A stretch of DNA of 26,647 bases. Origin: JALZDI01 sp965653225 (GTDB taxonomy: Bacteria > Actinomycetota > Actinomycetes > Propionibacteriales > Nocardioidaceae). Location: contig CBFGZI010000045.1 in the NCBI GenBank assembly GCA_965653225.1, positions 1-26,647 of the forward strand, read 5' to 3'. The notes below the pieces were generated by a model, which did not search any database, was not told the DNA's origin, and was given only the letters and a program-made list of their open reading frames with translations. The position numbers were made by a program, and so were the translations under genes. Positions 8,430 through 14,700 of this stretch are shown in pieces. The stretch's first letter is position 1. Every line of letters begins with the position of its first letter.

Positions 8430-8486
8430 TATTGGTGCGGCGGTCCCCAGCGCCAATAGGTTCGCTGTAGGGGACCGCCGCGCCAG
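8430..8486. terminator. Two mutually exclusive strong hairpins after moaA
   Basis: Hairpin A pairs CTATTGGTGC (8430-8439) with GCGCCAATAG (8451-8460), ten pairs including one G-U. Hairpin B pairs 8434-8449 with 8471-8486, including an uninterrupted 12-bp GC-rich core, GCGGCGGTCCCC with GGGGACCGCCGC. They share the left-hand bases, so only one can form at a time. The site lies between the convergent moaA and the 8529-8828 gene. A bidirectional terminator without a T-tract is the simplest reading. Confidence 0.55.
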
Positions 8487-8528
8487 AAGGCCGCACACCT
8501 CCCCAGAACGTGTTGCAGCGCGCGGAGG

Positions 8529-8828
8529 CTACGTGGGCTGTCCGCCTTCGCCGGTGAACGGCTCGGTCTCGCGCAGGAACCCGCGTGCGGACAGGAAGCT
8601 CCCGAGATGGTCGCGGTGCTCGTCGCAGGCCAGCCAGGTCTTGCGGCGTTCGGGCGTGTGGATCTTGGGGTTGTTCCACCGCAGCGCCCAGGTGGCGGGC
8701 CGGCGGCAGTCCTTGGCCGAGCAGATCGGCCGCTCCGGGCCCGTCTCCGCCGGCTCGGGAGTGCTCTCCGGGCTGCTCGGGTCGCGGGGGCCCTCGCTCG
8801 GGCCGCCGCTGGGGTCAGTGGCGCTCAT
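8529..8828 (-). CDS. Small Cys/His-containing conserved actinobacterial protein
   Basis: A 99-residue protein. The first about 35 residues are Pro/Ser/Glu-rich and look disordered. The rest holds CSAKDC, a hydrophobic WALRWNNPK stretch, TPERRKTWLACDEHRDHL and a final SARGFLRETEPF. The pattern of cysteines plus CxEH suggests a small zinc-binding knuckle, which is inference. I recognise the WNNPK...TPERRKTWLACDEH pattern as a widespread actinobacterial family of unknown function, sometimes labelled acetone carboxylase in databases without clear reason. ATG 8828 begins the conserved-length product. The in-frame extension upstream crosses hairpins and is not protein-like. A TAGGCT -10 sits ten bases upstream. 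Confidence 0.75.
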   Translation of the reverse strand: MSATDPSGGPSEGPRDPSSPESTPEPAETGPERPICSAKDCRRPATWALRWNNPKIHTPERRKTWLACDEHRDHLGSFLSARGFLRETEPFTGEGGQPT

Positions 8829-8838
8829 GACGCCGCAC

Positions 8839-8844
8839 AGCCTA
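8839..8844 (-). promoter_or_regulatory. -10 element (TAGGCT) of the 99-aa gene
   Basis: TAGGCT on the minus strand ends ten bases before the ATG at 8828, allowing at most a leader of a few bases. If correct, the hairpins at 8908-8978 lie upstream of this transcript, not inside it. Confidence 0.4.
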
Positions 8845-8907
8845 GGTGCCGGGCGTGGACGACGCCTGCCCGACCGGCGTCCGAGGTGTGCCAGCCAGAC
8901 ATGGAGG

Positions 8908-8978
8908 AAGCCGGACAACCGCGAGAGCGGCAGTCCGGCTTCACTTCCTTGGTGCTCTCCGGGGGGAGTTGGAGCACC
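8908..8978. other. Pair of intergenic hairpins, one with a GAGA tetraloop
   Basis: The first hairpin (8908-8941) pairs AAGCCGGAC with GTCCGGCTT, nine perfect pairs. A 2x2 internal loop follows, then CCGC pairing with GCGG around a GAGA loop, read on the plus strand. The second (8951-8978) pairs GGTGCTC with GAGCACC. Its loop reads six consecutive C on the minus strand. Both lie in the 271-bp gap between two minus-strand genes. They could terminate the DUF3099 transcript or belong to a small RNA. A weaker AAACC/GGTTT hairpin lies at 9013-9026. Confidence 0.5.
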
Positions 8979-9099
8979 GGGTGACCTCGAGGCCGCTCGC
9001 ATGTGGTGGCAGAAACCCCGAGGTTTTGTGCACGCAGAGTCAGCCTAACATCACGCCGCGTTATTGAACAGGGGCTTTCGCGGGCATCTGTCCGGCAGG

Positions 9100-9555
9100 T
9101 CAGGTCCCGGTCTGCTCGGTTCGACCCGGCTGCTCGGCCCATCCGCCCGGCTCGTTCCACCCGGTCTCGCCGGTGTACTGGGTGTACCGGGTGTGCTGAG
9201 TTCGCTCGGTGTGCCCGGCCGGCCGGCTCGGATCGGCCCCGTCGGCGCCGGGACCCGGCTCCAGCATCAGCCGGCCGTCGTCGACGAACGGCTCGGGGCC
9301 GCCGTCGTCGACCTCGCCGGCGGCGTTGGCGGCGATCACCGCGAAGTACGGCAGCACGACCGCCGCGATGATGAACGCCCAGCGCAGCCAGCCGTCGGCC
9401 ACCACGGCGAGGATGAAGCACACGGTGCGGATGCCCATGGAGATGAGGTAGCGGCGCTGCCGCCCACGGATCCGCTCGGAGTGGCTGGTGTGCGCGGAGG
9501 TGATGCGTACCGTCTCCGCGGCGTGCGCGGCGGCGTCCTTGCCGTTGCGGTCCAT
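9100..9555 (-). CDS. DUF3099 family membrane protein
   Basis: A 151-residue protein with a short N-terminal region (ITSAHTSHSERIRGRQRRYL), two adjacent transmembrane helices (MGIRTVCFILAVVADGWLRW and AFIIAAVVLPYFAVIAANA) and a long hydrophilic Gly/Pro/Thr-rich tail. The helix pair and the preceding basic RGRQRRY match actinobacterial DUF3099 proteins, whose function is not known. The tail contains repetitive TERTQHTRYTQYTGE-like sequence and looks disordered. Two ATGs are possible. I chose 9555 because AGGAGG lies six bases before it, whereas at 9561 the same AGGAGG directly abuts the codon. The gene is divergent from the dodecin gene. Confidence 0.78.
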   Translation of the reverse strand: MDRNGKDAAAHAAETVRITSAHTSHSERIRGRQRRYLISMGIRTVCFILAVVADGWLRWAFIIAAVVLPYFAVIAANAAGEVDDGGPEPFVDDGRLMLEPGPGADGADPSRPAGHTERTQHTRYTQYTGETGWNEPGGWAEQPGRTEQTGT

Positions 9556-9643
9556 GGGCATCCTCCTCCCTCCAACGGTACGCCGAGGCCAACCGGCATG
9601 ATGAGCGGGAGCATGACCTGAAAACCAAGTACGAGGAGGACCC

Positions 9644-9859
9644 ATGTCCAGCCGGACCTACCGCGTCACCGAGATCGTCGGCACCTCGCCCGAGGGCATC
9701 GACCAGGCAGTCAAGAACGGCATCGCGCGGGCGGCGCGGACGCTGCGGCACGTCGACTGGTTCGAGGTCACCCAGGTGCGGGGTCACCTCGAGGACGGCG
9801 AGGTCGAGCACTTCCAGGTCACGATGAAGCTGGGCTTCCGGCTCGAGGACGAGGAGTGA
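9644..9859 (+). CDS. Dodecin family flavin-binding protein
   Basis: A 71-residue protein with the typical dodecin length and plan: YRVTEIVGTSPEGIDQAV, one alpha helix (NGIARAARTLRH), the strand WFEVTQVRGHLEDG and the final VEHFQVTMKLGFRL. Dodecins assemble into hollow dodecamers that store or sequester flavins (or CoA in some actinobacterial relatives). The central Trp that sandwiches the flavin is present (HVDWFEV). The ATG at 9644 follows a strong GAGGAGGA site. Several flavin-dependent enzymes are encoded further along the window, but there is no direct operon link to them. Confidence 0.93.
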   Translation: MSSRTYRVTEIVGTSPEGIDQAVKNGIARAARTLRHVDWFEVTQVRGHLEDGEVEHFQVTMKLGFRLEDEE

Positions 9860-9894
9860 TCCTGACGCGATTCGGGGTACGCGACGGTAGCCGG

Positions 9895-9900
9895 TAGCGT
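9895..9900 (+). promoter_or_regulatory. Candidate -10 element (TAGCGT) for the fabG-fabI operon
   Basis: TAGCGT lies 42 bases before the fabG start. This would give a leader of about 35 bases carrying the GGGAGG ribosome binding site at 9929-9934, unlike the leaderless genes nearby. Confidence 0.35.
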
Positions 9901-9941
9901 CCGAGGCGTAGACGCCCGAGGCAGCTCAGGGAGGCTTCAAG

Positions 9942-10646
9942 TTGGGCAGATCCGTACTGGTGACCGGTGGGAACCGCGGCATCGGCCGGGCGATCGCGCA
10001 GGCGTTCGCCGACGCCGGAGACACGGTTGCGGTCACCTACCGCAGCGGAGAGCCGCCGGACGGATTCAACGCCGTGCGCTGCGACGTCACCGACCAGTCG
10101 TCGGTCGAGGCGGCGTTCGAGCAGGTCGAGGAGCAGCAGGGTCCGGTGGAGGTTCTCGTCGCCAACGCCGGCATCACGCGCGACACCCTGCTGTTGCGGA
10201 TGTCCGAGGACGACTGGGACAGCGTGCTCGCAACCAACCTGACCGGCTCGTTCCGGGTGGCCAAGCGTGCCGCCAAGGGGATGCTGAAGCTGCGCCGCGG
10301 CCGCGTCGTGTTCATCTCCTCGGTGGTCGGGCTGCTCGGCTCGGCCGGACAGGTCAACTACGCCGCCAGCAAGGCCGGGCTCGTCGGCATGGCCCGGTCG
10401 CTGGCCCGCGAGCTGGGCAGTCGCAACATCACCGCCAACGTGGTCGCCCCCGGGTTCGTCGAGACCGACATGACCGCGGAGCTCCCCGAGGCGAAGCGCA
10501 AGGAGTACCTCCAGACCATCCCGCTGCAGCGGTACACCACCGCCGAAGAGGTGGCCAACGTGGTCCGCTGGATGGCCGGCGACGAGGCGGGCTACATCAC
10601 CGGTGCCGTCATCCCCGTCGACGGCGGGCTCGGCATGGGCCACTGA
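9942..10646 (+). CDS. fabG: 3-oxoacyl-[acyl-carrier-protein] reductase FabG (MabA type)
   Basis: A 234-residue short-chain dehydrogenase that reduces 3-oxoacyl-ACP with NADPH in type II fatty acid elongation. It has the nucleotide-binding TGGNRGIGRAIAQ at residues 8-20, the NAGITRD motif, the catalytic Ser in VFISSVVG, the YAASKAG Tyr/Lys pair and the PGFVETDM segment after it. The start is TTG at 9942, the only candidate that keeps the first beta strand (GRSVLVTGG). GGGAGG lies seven bases before it. It is followed by the enoyl reductase gene after 82 bases, the same order as mabA-inhA in mycobacteria and the matching pair in Streptomyces. Confidence 0.94.
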   Translation: MGRSVLVTGGNRGIGRAIAQAFADAGDTVAVTYRSGEPPDGFNAVRCDVTDQSSVEAAFEQVEEQQGPVEVLVANAGITRDTLLLRMSEDDWDSVLATNLTGSFRVAKRAAKGMLKLRRGRVVFISSVVGLLGSAGQVNYAASKAGLVGMARSLARELGSRNITANVVAPGFVETDMTAELPEAKRKEYLQTIPLQRYTTAEEVANVVRWMAGDEAGYITGAVIPVDGGLGMGH

Positions 10647-10669
10647 CACAGCCACCGAGACAGCCACAG

Positions 10670-10712
10670 GGCTGCCACTGGTTCATCCACTGGGTCGGCC
10701 AAGTGGGCAGCC
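10670..10712 (+). promoter_or_regulatory. Imperfect hairpin between fabG and fabI
   Basis: GGCTGC-CACT-GG pairs with CC-AGTG-GCAGCC, with single-base bulges (10670-10681 with 10699-10712). It ends six bases before the AAGGGAG ribosome binding site of fabI. It could tune fabI translation or protect the mRNA, which is inference. Confidence 0.4.
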
Positions 10713-10728
10713 ACGAGAAGGGAGCAGC

Positions 10729-11499
10729 ATGGGCATCCTGGACGGCAAGCGCATCCTGGTCGCGGGCGTGACCTCCGACGCCTCCATCGGGTACCGGGTC
10801 GCGCAGGTGGCGCAGGAGCAGGGCGCGAGCGTCGTGCTCACCAACTTCGGCCGCGCACTCGGCATCACCCGGCGCATCGCCGGGCGGCTGCCGGAGAAGG
10901 CGCCGGTCCTCGAGCTCGACGTCACCAACGAGGAGCACATCGCCGGGCTCCCGGACCAGCTCGCCGAGCACATGGACGGCCTCGACGGTGTCGTGCACTC
11001 GATCGCGTACGGCAACCCCGAGACCATGCTCGGCGGCAAGTTCATGGGCGCGCCCTGGAGCGACGTCGGCCAGTCGGTGCAGGTGTCGGCGTACTCGCTG
11101 ATGTCGCTGGCCAACGCCTGCCAGCCGATGATGAAGCAGGGCGGCTCTATCGTCGGCATGACGTTCGACGCGAGCGTCGCCTGGCCGGCGTACGACTGGA
11201 TGGGCGTGGCCAAGGCCGGGCTCGAGTCCTGCGCCCGCTACCTCGCCCGCGACCTCGGGCCGCAGGGCATCCGGGTCAACCTCGTGTCCGCGGGGCCGCT
11301 GCGCACGCTGGCGGCCAAGGCGATCCCGGGGTTCGAGGGCCTGGAGTCGATGTGGGACGACCGGTCCCCGCTGGGCTGGGACCAGACCGACACGATCCCC
11401 ACCGCCCGCTCGGTGGTCGCGCTGCTCAGTGACTTCTTCCCCGCGACGACCGGCGAGATCGTGCACGTCGACGGCGGGTACCACGCCATGGGCGCATGA
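10729..11499 (+). CDS. fabI: Enoyl-[acyl-carrier-protein] reductase FabI/InhA type
   Basis: A 256-residue NADH-dependent enoyl-ACP reductase that completes each round of type II fatty acid elongation. It begins with ILDGKRILVAGVTSDASIGY, the split nucleotide-binding motif of FabI/InhA proteins. SIAYGNPE precedes the substrate loop, and the catalytic Tyr/Lys pair is in AYDWMGVAKAGLE, closely matching the InhA pattern YNWMTVAKSALE. The segment VNLVSAGPLRTLAAKAIPG follows. This is the family inhibited by triclosan and isoniazid adducts. ATG 10729 is chosen for the preceding AAGGGAG and the start of homology. The longer frame from 10603 runs inside fabG. The stop overlaps the next gene by four bases (ATGA). 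Confidence 0.95.
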   Translation: MGILDGKRILVAGVTSDASIGYRVAQVAQEQGASVVLTNFGRALGITRRIAGRLPEKAPVLELDVTNEEHIAGLPDQLAEHMDGLDGVVHSIAYGNPETMLGGKFMGAPWSDVGQSVQVSAYSLMSLANACQPMMKQGGSIVGMTFDASVAWPAYDWMGVAKAGLESCARYLARDLGPQGIRVNLVSAGPLRTLAAKAIPGFEGLESMWDDRSPLGWDQTDTIPTARSVVALLSDFFPATTGEIVHVDGGYHAMGA

Positions 11500-12524
11500 G
11501 CGGCCCGCAGGCGGGTGCGCAACAGCCCGGCATGAGCACGTGGCTGACCGACAGGTTCGGGCTGTCCGTCCCCGTGGCGGCCGCACCCATGGCCGGGGTG
11601 TCCGGAGGTGCGCTTGCCGCCGCTGTCTCGGCCGCTGGTGGGCTCGGCATGGTCGGCATCGGCGGGGCCGCCGACGAGGCGTGGGTACGAGAGCAGCTTC
11701 GTCTGGCCGGCTCGTCGGGTCGTCCTTACGGCGTCGGCCTGCTGGCCTGGTCGCTGCCCGACCAGCCCGCGGTGCTCGACCTGCTGCTCGACGAGGCCGG
11801 CGACTCGGGTGACGCCGACGACCGGCCGTGGCAACCCCCCGCGCTGGTGTCGGTGAGCTTCGGCGTCTACGCGCCGTACGTGAAGACGCTGCAGGACGCC
11901 GGCATCACGGTCGCCACCCAGGCCGGCACGCTCGCCGACGCGCTGGCCGCGGAGGACGCCGGGGTCGACCTGGTGGTCGCCCGCGGAGGCGAGGGCGGCG
12001 GTCACGGACGCGACCAGGTGGCGACGCTGCCGCTGCTGCAAGCCGTGCTCGACCGGGTCCGCGTGCCCGTGCTGGCCGCGGGCGGCATCGGCACCTCCCG
12101 CGGGCTGGCCGCCGTGCTCGCCGCGGGCGCGGCCGGCGCCTGGGCCGGCACCGCGTTCCTGACCTGCCGCGAGGCGCTGACCGCCGACGCCGTCGTCGCG
12201 CACCTGGCCGGAGTGGAGGAGACCGGCACGGCGTACGGCACCGTGTTCGACACCGCCTCGGCCGCGGGCTGGCCGGCCGAGTTCGGCGGCCGCGCCGTGC
12301 GCAACGAGTTCTTCGACACCTGGTTCGGACGCGAGTCCGAGCTCGCGACCGACCAGGAGGCGCTGCAGCGGTACCGGTCGGCCCGCGAGTCCCTCGACCT
12401 GGCCGCGATGTCGGTCTATGCCGGCCAGGGCGTCGGCCTGCTCGACGGCACCCGGCCGTCGGCCGCCGAGGTCCTCGAGGAGATGGCCGGGGCCGCGGAC
12501 CTGCTGCGTCGAGCGCTGAGGTGA
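11496..12524 (+). CDS. Nitronate monooxygenase / FMN-dependent TIM-barrel enzyme (NPD family)
   Basis: A 342-residue protein of the 2-nitropropane dioxygenase family, a TIM barrel that binds FMN. Supporting motifs are the N-terminal VPVAAAPMAGVSGG, the GLGMVGIGG phosphate-side loop, the ARGGEGGGHGR segment carrying the His used as a base in nitronate monooxygenases, and the FMN phosphate site in VPVLAAGGIGTSRGLAAVLAAGA with WAGTAFLT. Its start overlaps the fabI stop by four bases, so it is translated from the same mRNA. The related FabK enoyl reductases have the same fold, so a role linked to fatty acid metabolism, such as acyl-chain or nitro-lipid detoxification, is possible but unproven. 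The first 12 residues are not conserved-looking, and ATG 11532 may be an alternative start. Confidence 0.85.
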   Translation: MSGPQAGAQQPGMSTWLTDRFGLSVPVAAAPMAGVSGGALAAAVSAAGGLGMVGIGGAADEAWVREQLRLAGSSGRPYGVGLLAWSLPDQPAVLDLLLDEAGDSGDADDRPWQPPALVSVSFGVYAPYVKTLQDAGITVATQAGTLADALAAEDAGVDLVVARGGEGGGHGRDQVATLPLLQAVLDRVRVPVLAAGGIGTSRGLAAVLAAGAAGAWAGTAFLTCREALTADAVVAHLAGVEETGTAYGTVFDTASAAGWPAEFGGRAVRNEFFDTWFGRESELATDQEALQRYRSARESLDLAAMSVYAGQGVGLLDGTRPSAAEVLEEMAGAADLLRRALR

Positions 12525-12555
12525 ATTGACGCGTCACGAGGGGTGTGGCGAGGAC

Positions 12556-12561
12556 TAGCGT
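12556..12561 (+). promoter_or_regulatory. -10 element (TAGCGT) of the Mur-ligase-like gene, leaderless
   Basis: TAGCGT is followed by seven bases and GTG 12569, which sets the start eight codons after the longest possible one at 12545. Confidence 0.5.
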
Positions 12562-12568
12562 GCGGGAT

Positions 12569-13744
12569 GTGGCGCCTGCGCTGGTCGAGCTGCGCATCCT
12601 CGACGGTCCCAACCTGTACTTCCCCCGCGCCGCGGTGAAGCTGACGCTGGACCTGTCCGCGCTGGTGGACCTTCCGGCCCAGGAGGCGCTCCGGCTCGGA
12701 CTGCGCCTGGGCGTCCGCGACCCGCGACCGGGGCCGGCGGGTACCGGGTTCCGCCAGCGCTTCGCCGCCCGCGCGGTCGCGCGGCTGGTGCGACAGGTCG
12801 CGACCGAGGCCGGCACCAGCCGTCTTCCCGTACGCGCCCGTCCCGACCGCGACGTGCACCGTCTGGTCGTGGCGTACCCGTGGCGGCACCGCTCCCGCGC
12901 CGAGACGCTCGGACACGCGGTCGCCGAGGTGATCGACGCGCTCCCGGTCGACGACGTCGACGCGCTGGTCAAGCGGGCCGCCGGCCGGGTGCGCGAGGCC
13001 GACCTGGGGTCCGGTCCGCGCACGCTGCACCCGCGCATCCCGGTGGTGGCCGTGACCGGCAGCAGGGGCAAGACGACGGTGTGCCGGCTGGTGGCCCATC
13101 TCGGCCAGTCCGCCGGCCGGCACGTCGGACGGGCCGGCCCCGATGGCATCTTCGTCGACGGCGTGCTGGTCGACGCCGCCGACCACAGCGGCGGCGCCGG
13201 ACGCCTGCTCATGCGTCCCGAGGTCGACGTCGCCGTGACCGAGGCCGCGCACAGCACGATCCTGCTCGGCGGCATCGGGGTCACGCACAACGACGTGTCG
13301 GTCGTGACCAACGTCGCCGCCGGCGTCGGCGGCGTGCCGGAGGCGGAGACGGCCGACCGGCTCGCCGAGGTCAAGGCCGTGGTCGCCCGGATCACCCGGT
13401 CCGACGGCTGGTGCGTACTCAACGGCGACGACCCGCGGGTGTGGGCGATGCGGTCGCTGTCACCGGCGCGGCCGTGGGCGTTCTCGTGCGACCCCGACTC
13501 CCCGGCGGTCCGCGAGTCGCTGGAGGACGGTGCGCGGGCGACCTCGCTGGTCGACGACTGGGTGTGCGTGCTCGAGGCCGGCCGCGACCCGGACCCGCTG
13601 GTCCGGGTCGGCGACGTGCCGATGACCAGGGCCGACCCCCAGGGCTACGCGGTGCTCAACGTGCTGGCCGCGGCCTCGGCCGGGCTCGCGGTGGGGCTGC
13701 CGGCGCCGGCGGTTGCCGCCGGACTCGAGTCCTTCGTGCCGTAG
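12569..13744 (+). CDS. Cut-down cyanophycin-synthetase-like Mur ligase (no ATP-grasp, no C-terminal domain)
   Basis: A 391-residue protein. The first about 150 residues resemble the N-terminal domain of cyanophycin synthetase CphA (LRILDGPNLYFPRAAVKLTL near the start, then HRLVVAYPWRHR). It passes directly into a Mur-ligase ATPase domain with P-loop VAVTGSRGKTTV near 162-173, then MRPEVDVAVTEAAHS, VSVVTNVAAG and CVLNGDDPRVW. CphA normally has an ATP-grasp domain between these parts and a Mur C-terminal domain after them. Both are missing, and the protein stops at the point (GLESFVP) where the last domain should begin. The usual NIAxDHL block reads NVAAGVGG, so a conserved His/Asp is lost. It may be a regulator or a degenerate enzyme. 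The bases after the stop do not encode the missing domain in any frame. Confidence 0.75.
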   Translation: MAPALVELRILDGPNLYFPRAAVKLTLDLSALVDLPAQEALRLGLRLGVRDPRPGPAGTGFRQRFAARAVARLVRQVATEAGTSRLPVRARPDRDVHRLVVAYPWRHRSRAETLGHAVAEVIDALPVDDVDALVKRAAGRVREADLGSGPRTLHPRIPVVAVTGSRGKTTVCRLVAHLGQSAGRHVGRAGPDGIFVDGVLVDAADHSGGAGRLLMRPEVDVAVTEAAHSTILLGGIGVTHNDVSVVTNVAAGVGGVPEAETADRLAEVKAVVARITRSDGWCVLNGDDPRVWAMRSLSPARPWAFSCDPDSPAVRESLEDGARATSLVDDWVCVLEAGRDPDPLVRVGDVPMTRADPQGYAVLNVLAAASAGLAVGLPAPAVAAGLESFVP

Positions 13745-13808
13745 GGCACACTGAGCCGTAGAGCGGGCGGACACGCTCGCGCGCCCAGGGGAGAGGACAG
13801 TCGAGCAG

Positions 13809-14057
13809 ATGCGCGCCGGCGCGCTTCCGGCAGCCGTGGTCGCGGCCGCGGTGATCGCCTTCGTCGCCTACATCTCCTTCCGGGGCGCCTCGGTCGAGGC
13901 CGAGCAGCGCGGTTCCGTGCGGGTCGCGTTCCGGTCCCCGCCGGACGCGTCCGCCGTCCCCACCGGCTACGCGCCGGTCGGCTGGCTGGTGCAGACCAAC
14001 GGCGACGACGTCCTCGGCGTCGCCCAGATCCCGCTCGACCTGAAAGGAGCCACGTGA
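13809..14057 (+). CDS. Small membrane-anchored protein of unknown function
   Basis: An 82-residue protein with a single N-terminal hydrophobic segment (LPAAVVAAAVIAFVAYISF) preceded by one Arg, then a short basic/acidic region and a hydrophilic domain ending in VAQIPLDLKGAT. It reads as an anchored protein with its C-terminal part outside the membrane, or as an uncleaved signal sequence. I do not recognise a family. The ATG at 13809 is about 11 bases from GGAGAGGA, a long but usable spacing. The stop overlaps the sixA start by four bases (GTGA), so the two are translationally coupled. That coupling is the main reason for calling it a real gene. Confidence 0.6.
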   Translation: MRAGALPAAVVAAAVIAFVAYISFRGASVEAEQRGSVRVAFRSPPDASAVPTGYAPVGWLVQTNGDDVLGVAQIPLDLKGAT

Positions 14058-14617
14058 CCACCGGCACCGGAAACACCCACGGAGAGCCACCCGTCCGGCG
14101 CAGGCTGCTGCTGATGCGCCACGCCAAGGCCGAGCAGGAGGGCGAGACCGACCACGCCCGGCGGCTGTCGAAGCGCGGGCGCCGGGACGCGCGGGCCGCC
14201 GGCCTGCTGCTCGCCGAGCGCGGCGAGGTGCCGGCCCTGGTGCTGGTCTCCACGTCGCAGCGGACCCGCGAGACCTGGGACGGGGTACTCGGTGGGCTCC
14301 CGGGCGGTGGCGCCGACGGAGCCGACCCCGAGGCCTGGTTCGACCGGTCGCTGTACGACGACGGCCCGCGCGCGGTCGTCGAGCTGGTCGGTGCGGTGGA
14401 GGACACCGTGTCGTCGGTGCTGGTGATCGGGCACAACCCCACGATCTCGATGGTGGCCTCAGCGCTGAGCGACGGTGCGGCCGACCCGGCGCTGGAGCAG
14501 GCGGTCGCCGAGGGCCTGCCAACGGCTGCGCTCGCCTGCTTCGACGTCCCGGTGCCGTGGCCCGACGTCAACGCCGGACGGCTGCGGCTCACCCACGTCG
14601 ACAAGCCGCGGGGCTGA
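14054..14617 (+). CDS. Histidine phosphatase, SixA-like
   Basis: A 187-residue member of the histidine phosphatase (phosphoglycerate mutase-like) superfamily. The catalytic RHG-type motif appears as LLLMRHAKAE at residues 18-27, with Ala in place of Gly as in SixA proteins. The S.RTRET substrate-side motif and the second catalytic histidine in VIGHNPTIS near 120-128 are present. SixA in E. coli dephosphorylates phosphohistidine on signalling or phosphotransfer proteins. Actinobacterial relatives are mostly uncharacterised. The GTG start overlaps the upstream gene and is preceded by AAAGGAG five bases away. The gene converges on serB, with a tandem repeat between the two stop codons. Confidence 0.88.
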   Translation: MTTGTGNTHGEPPVRRRLLLMRHAKAEQEGETDHARRLSKRGRRDARAAGLLLAERGEVPALVLVSTSQRTRETWDGVLGGLPGGGADGADPEAWFDRSLYDDGPRAVVELVGAVEDTVSSVLVIGHNPTISMVASALSDGAADPALEQAVAEGLPTAALACFDVPVPWPDVNAGRLRLTHVDKPRG

Positions 14618-14648
14618 GGTCCGGCTGGACCGTCGTCTACACCGGGCC

Positions 14649-14700
14649 GGTCACACGGGGCCGGTCACACGGGGTCGGTCACACCGGGTCACACCGGGGG
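14649..14700. repeat. Tandem repeat of a 14-bp unit (GGTCACACGGGGCC) between sixA and serB
   Basis: Units start at 14649 and 14663, then degenerate copies at 14677 and 14687 that keep GGTCACAC. The array runs 12 bases into the 3' end of serB, where it encodes the last residues. It lies between convergent genes and may act in termination, or may be a slippage-prone variable-number repeat. Confidence 0.75.

Noticed and set aside
8951..8978. 6C RNA family member
   Set aside because: Only one hairpin has a six-C loop. The family needs two such hairpins, and the second one here has none.
12526..12531. TTGACG as a -35 for the Mur-ligase-like gene
   Set aside because: The spacing to the TAGCGT -10 is 24 bases, too long for a normal promoter.
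12545..12568. Longer GTG start for the Mur-ligase-like protein
   Set aside because: It lies upstream of the predicted transcript start and adds eight residues without similarity to the family.
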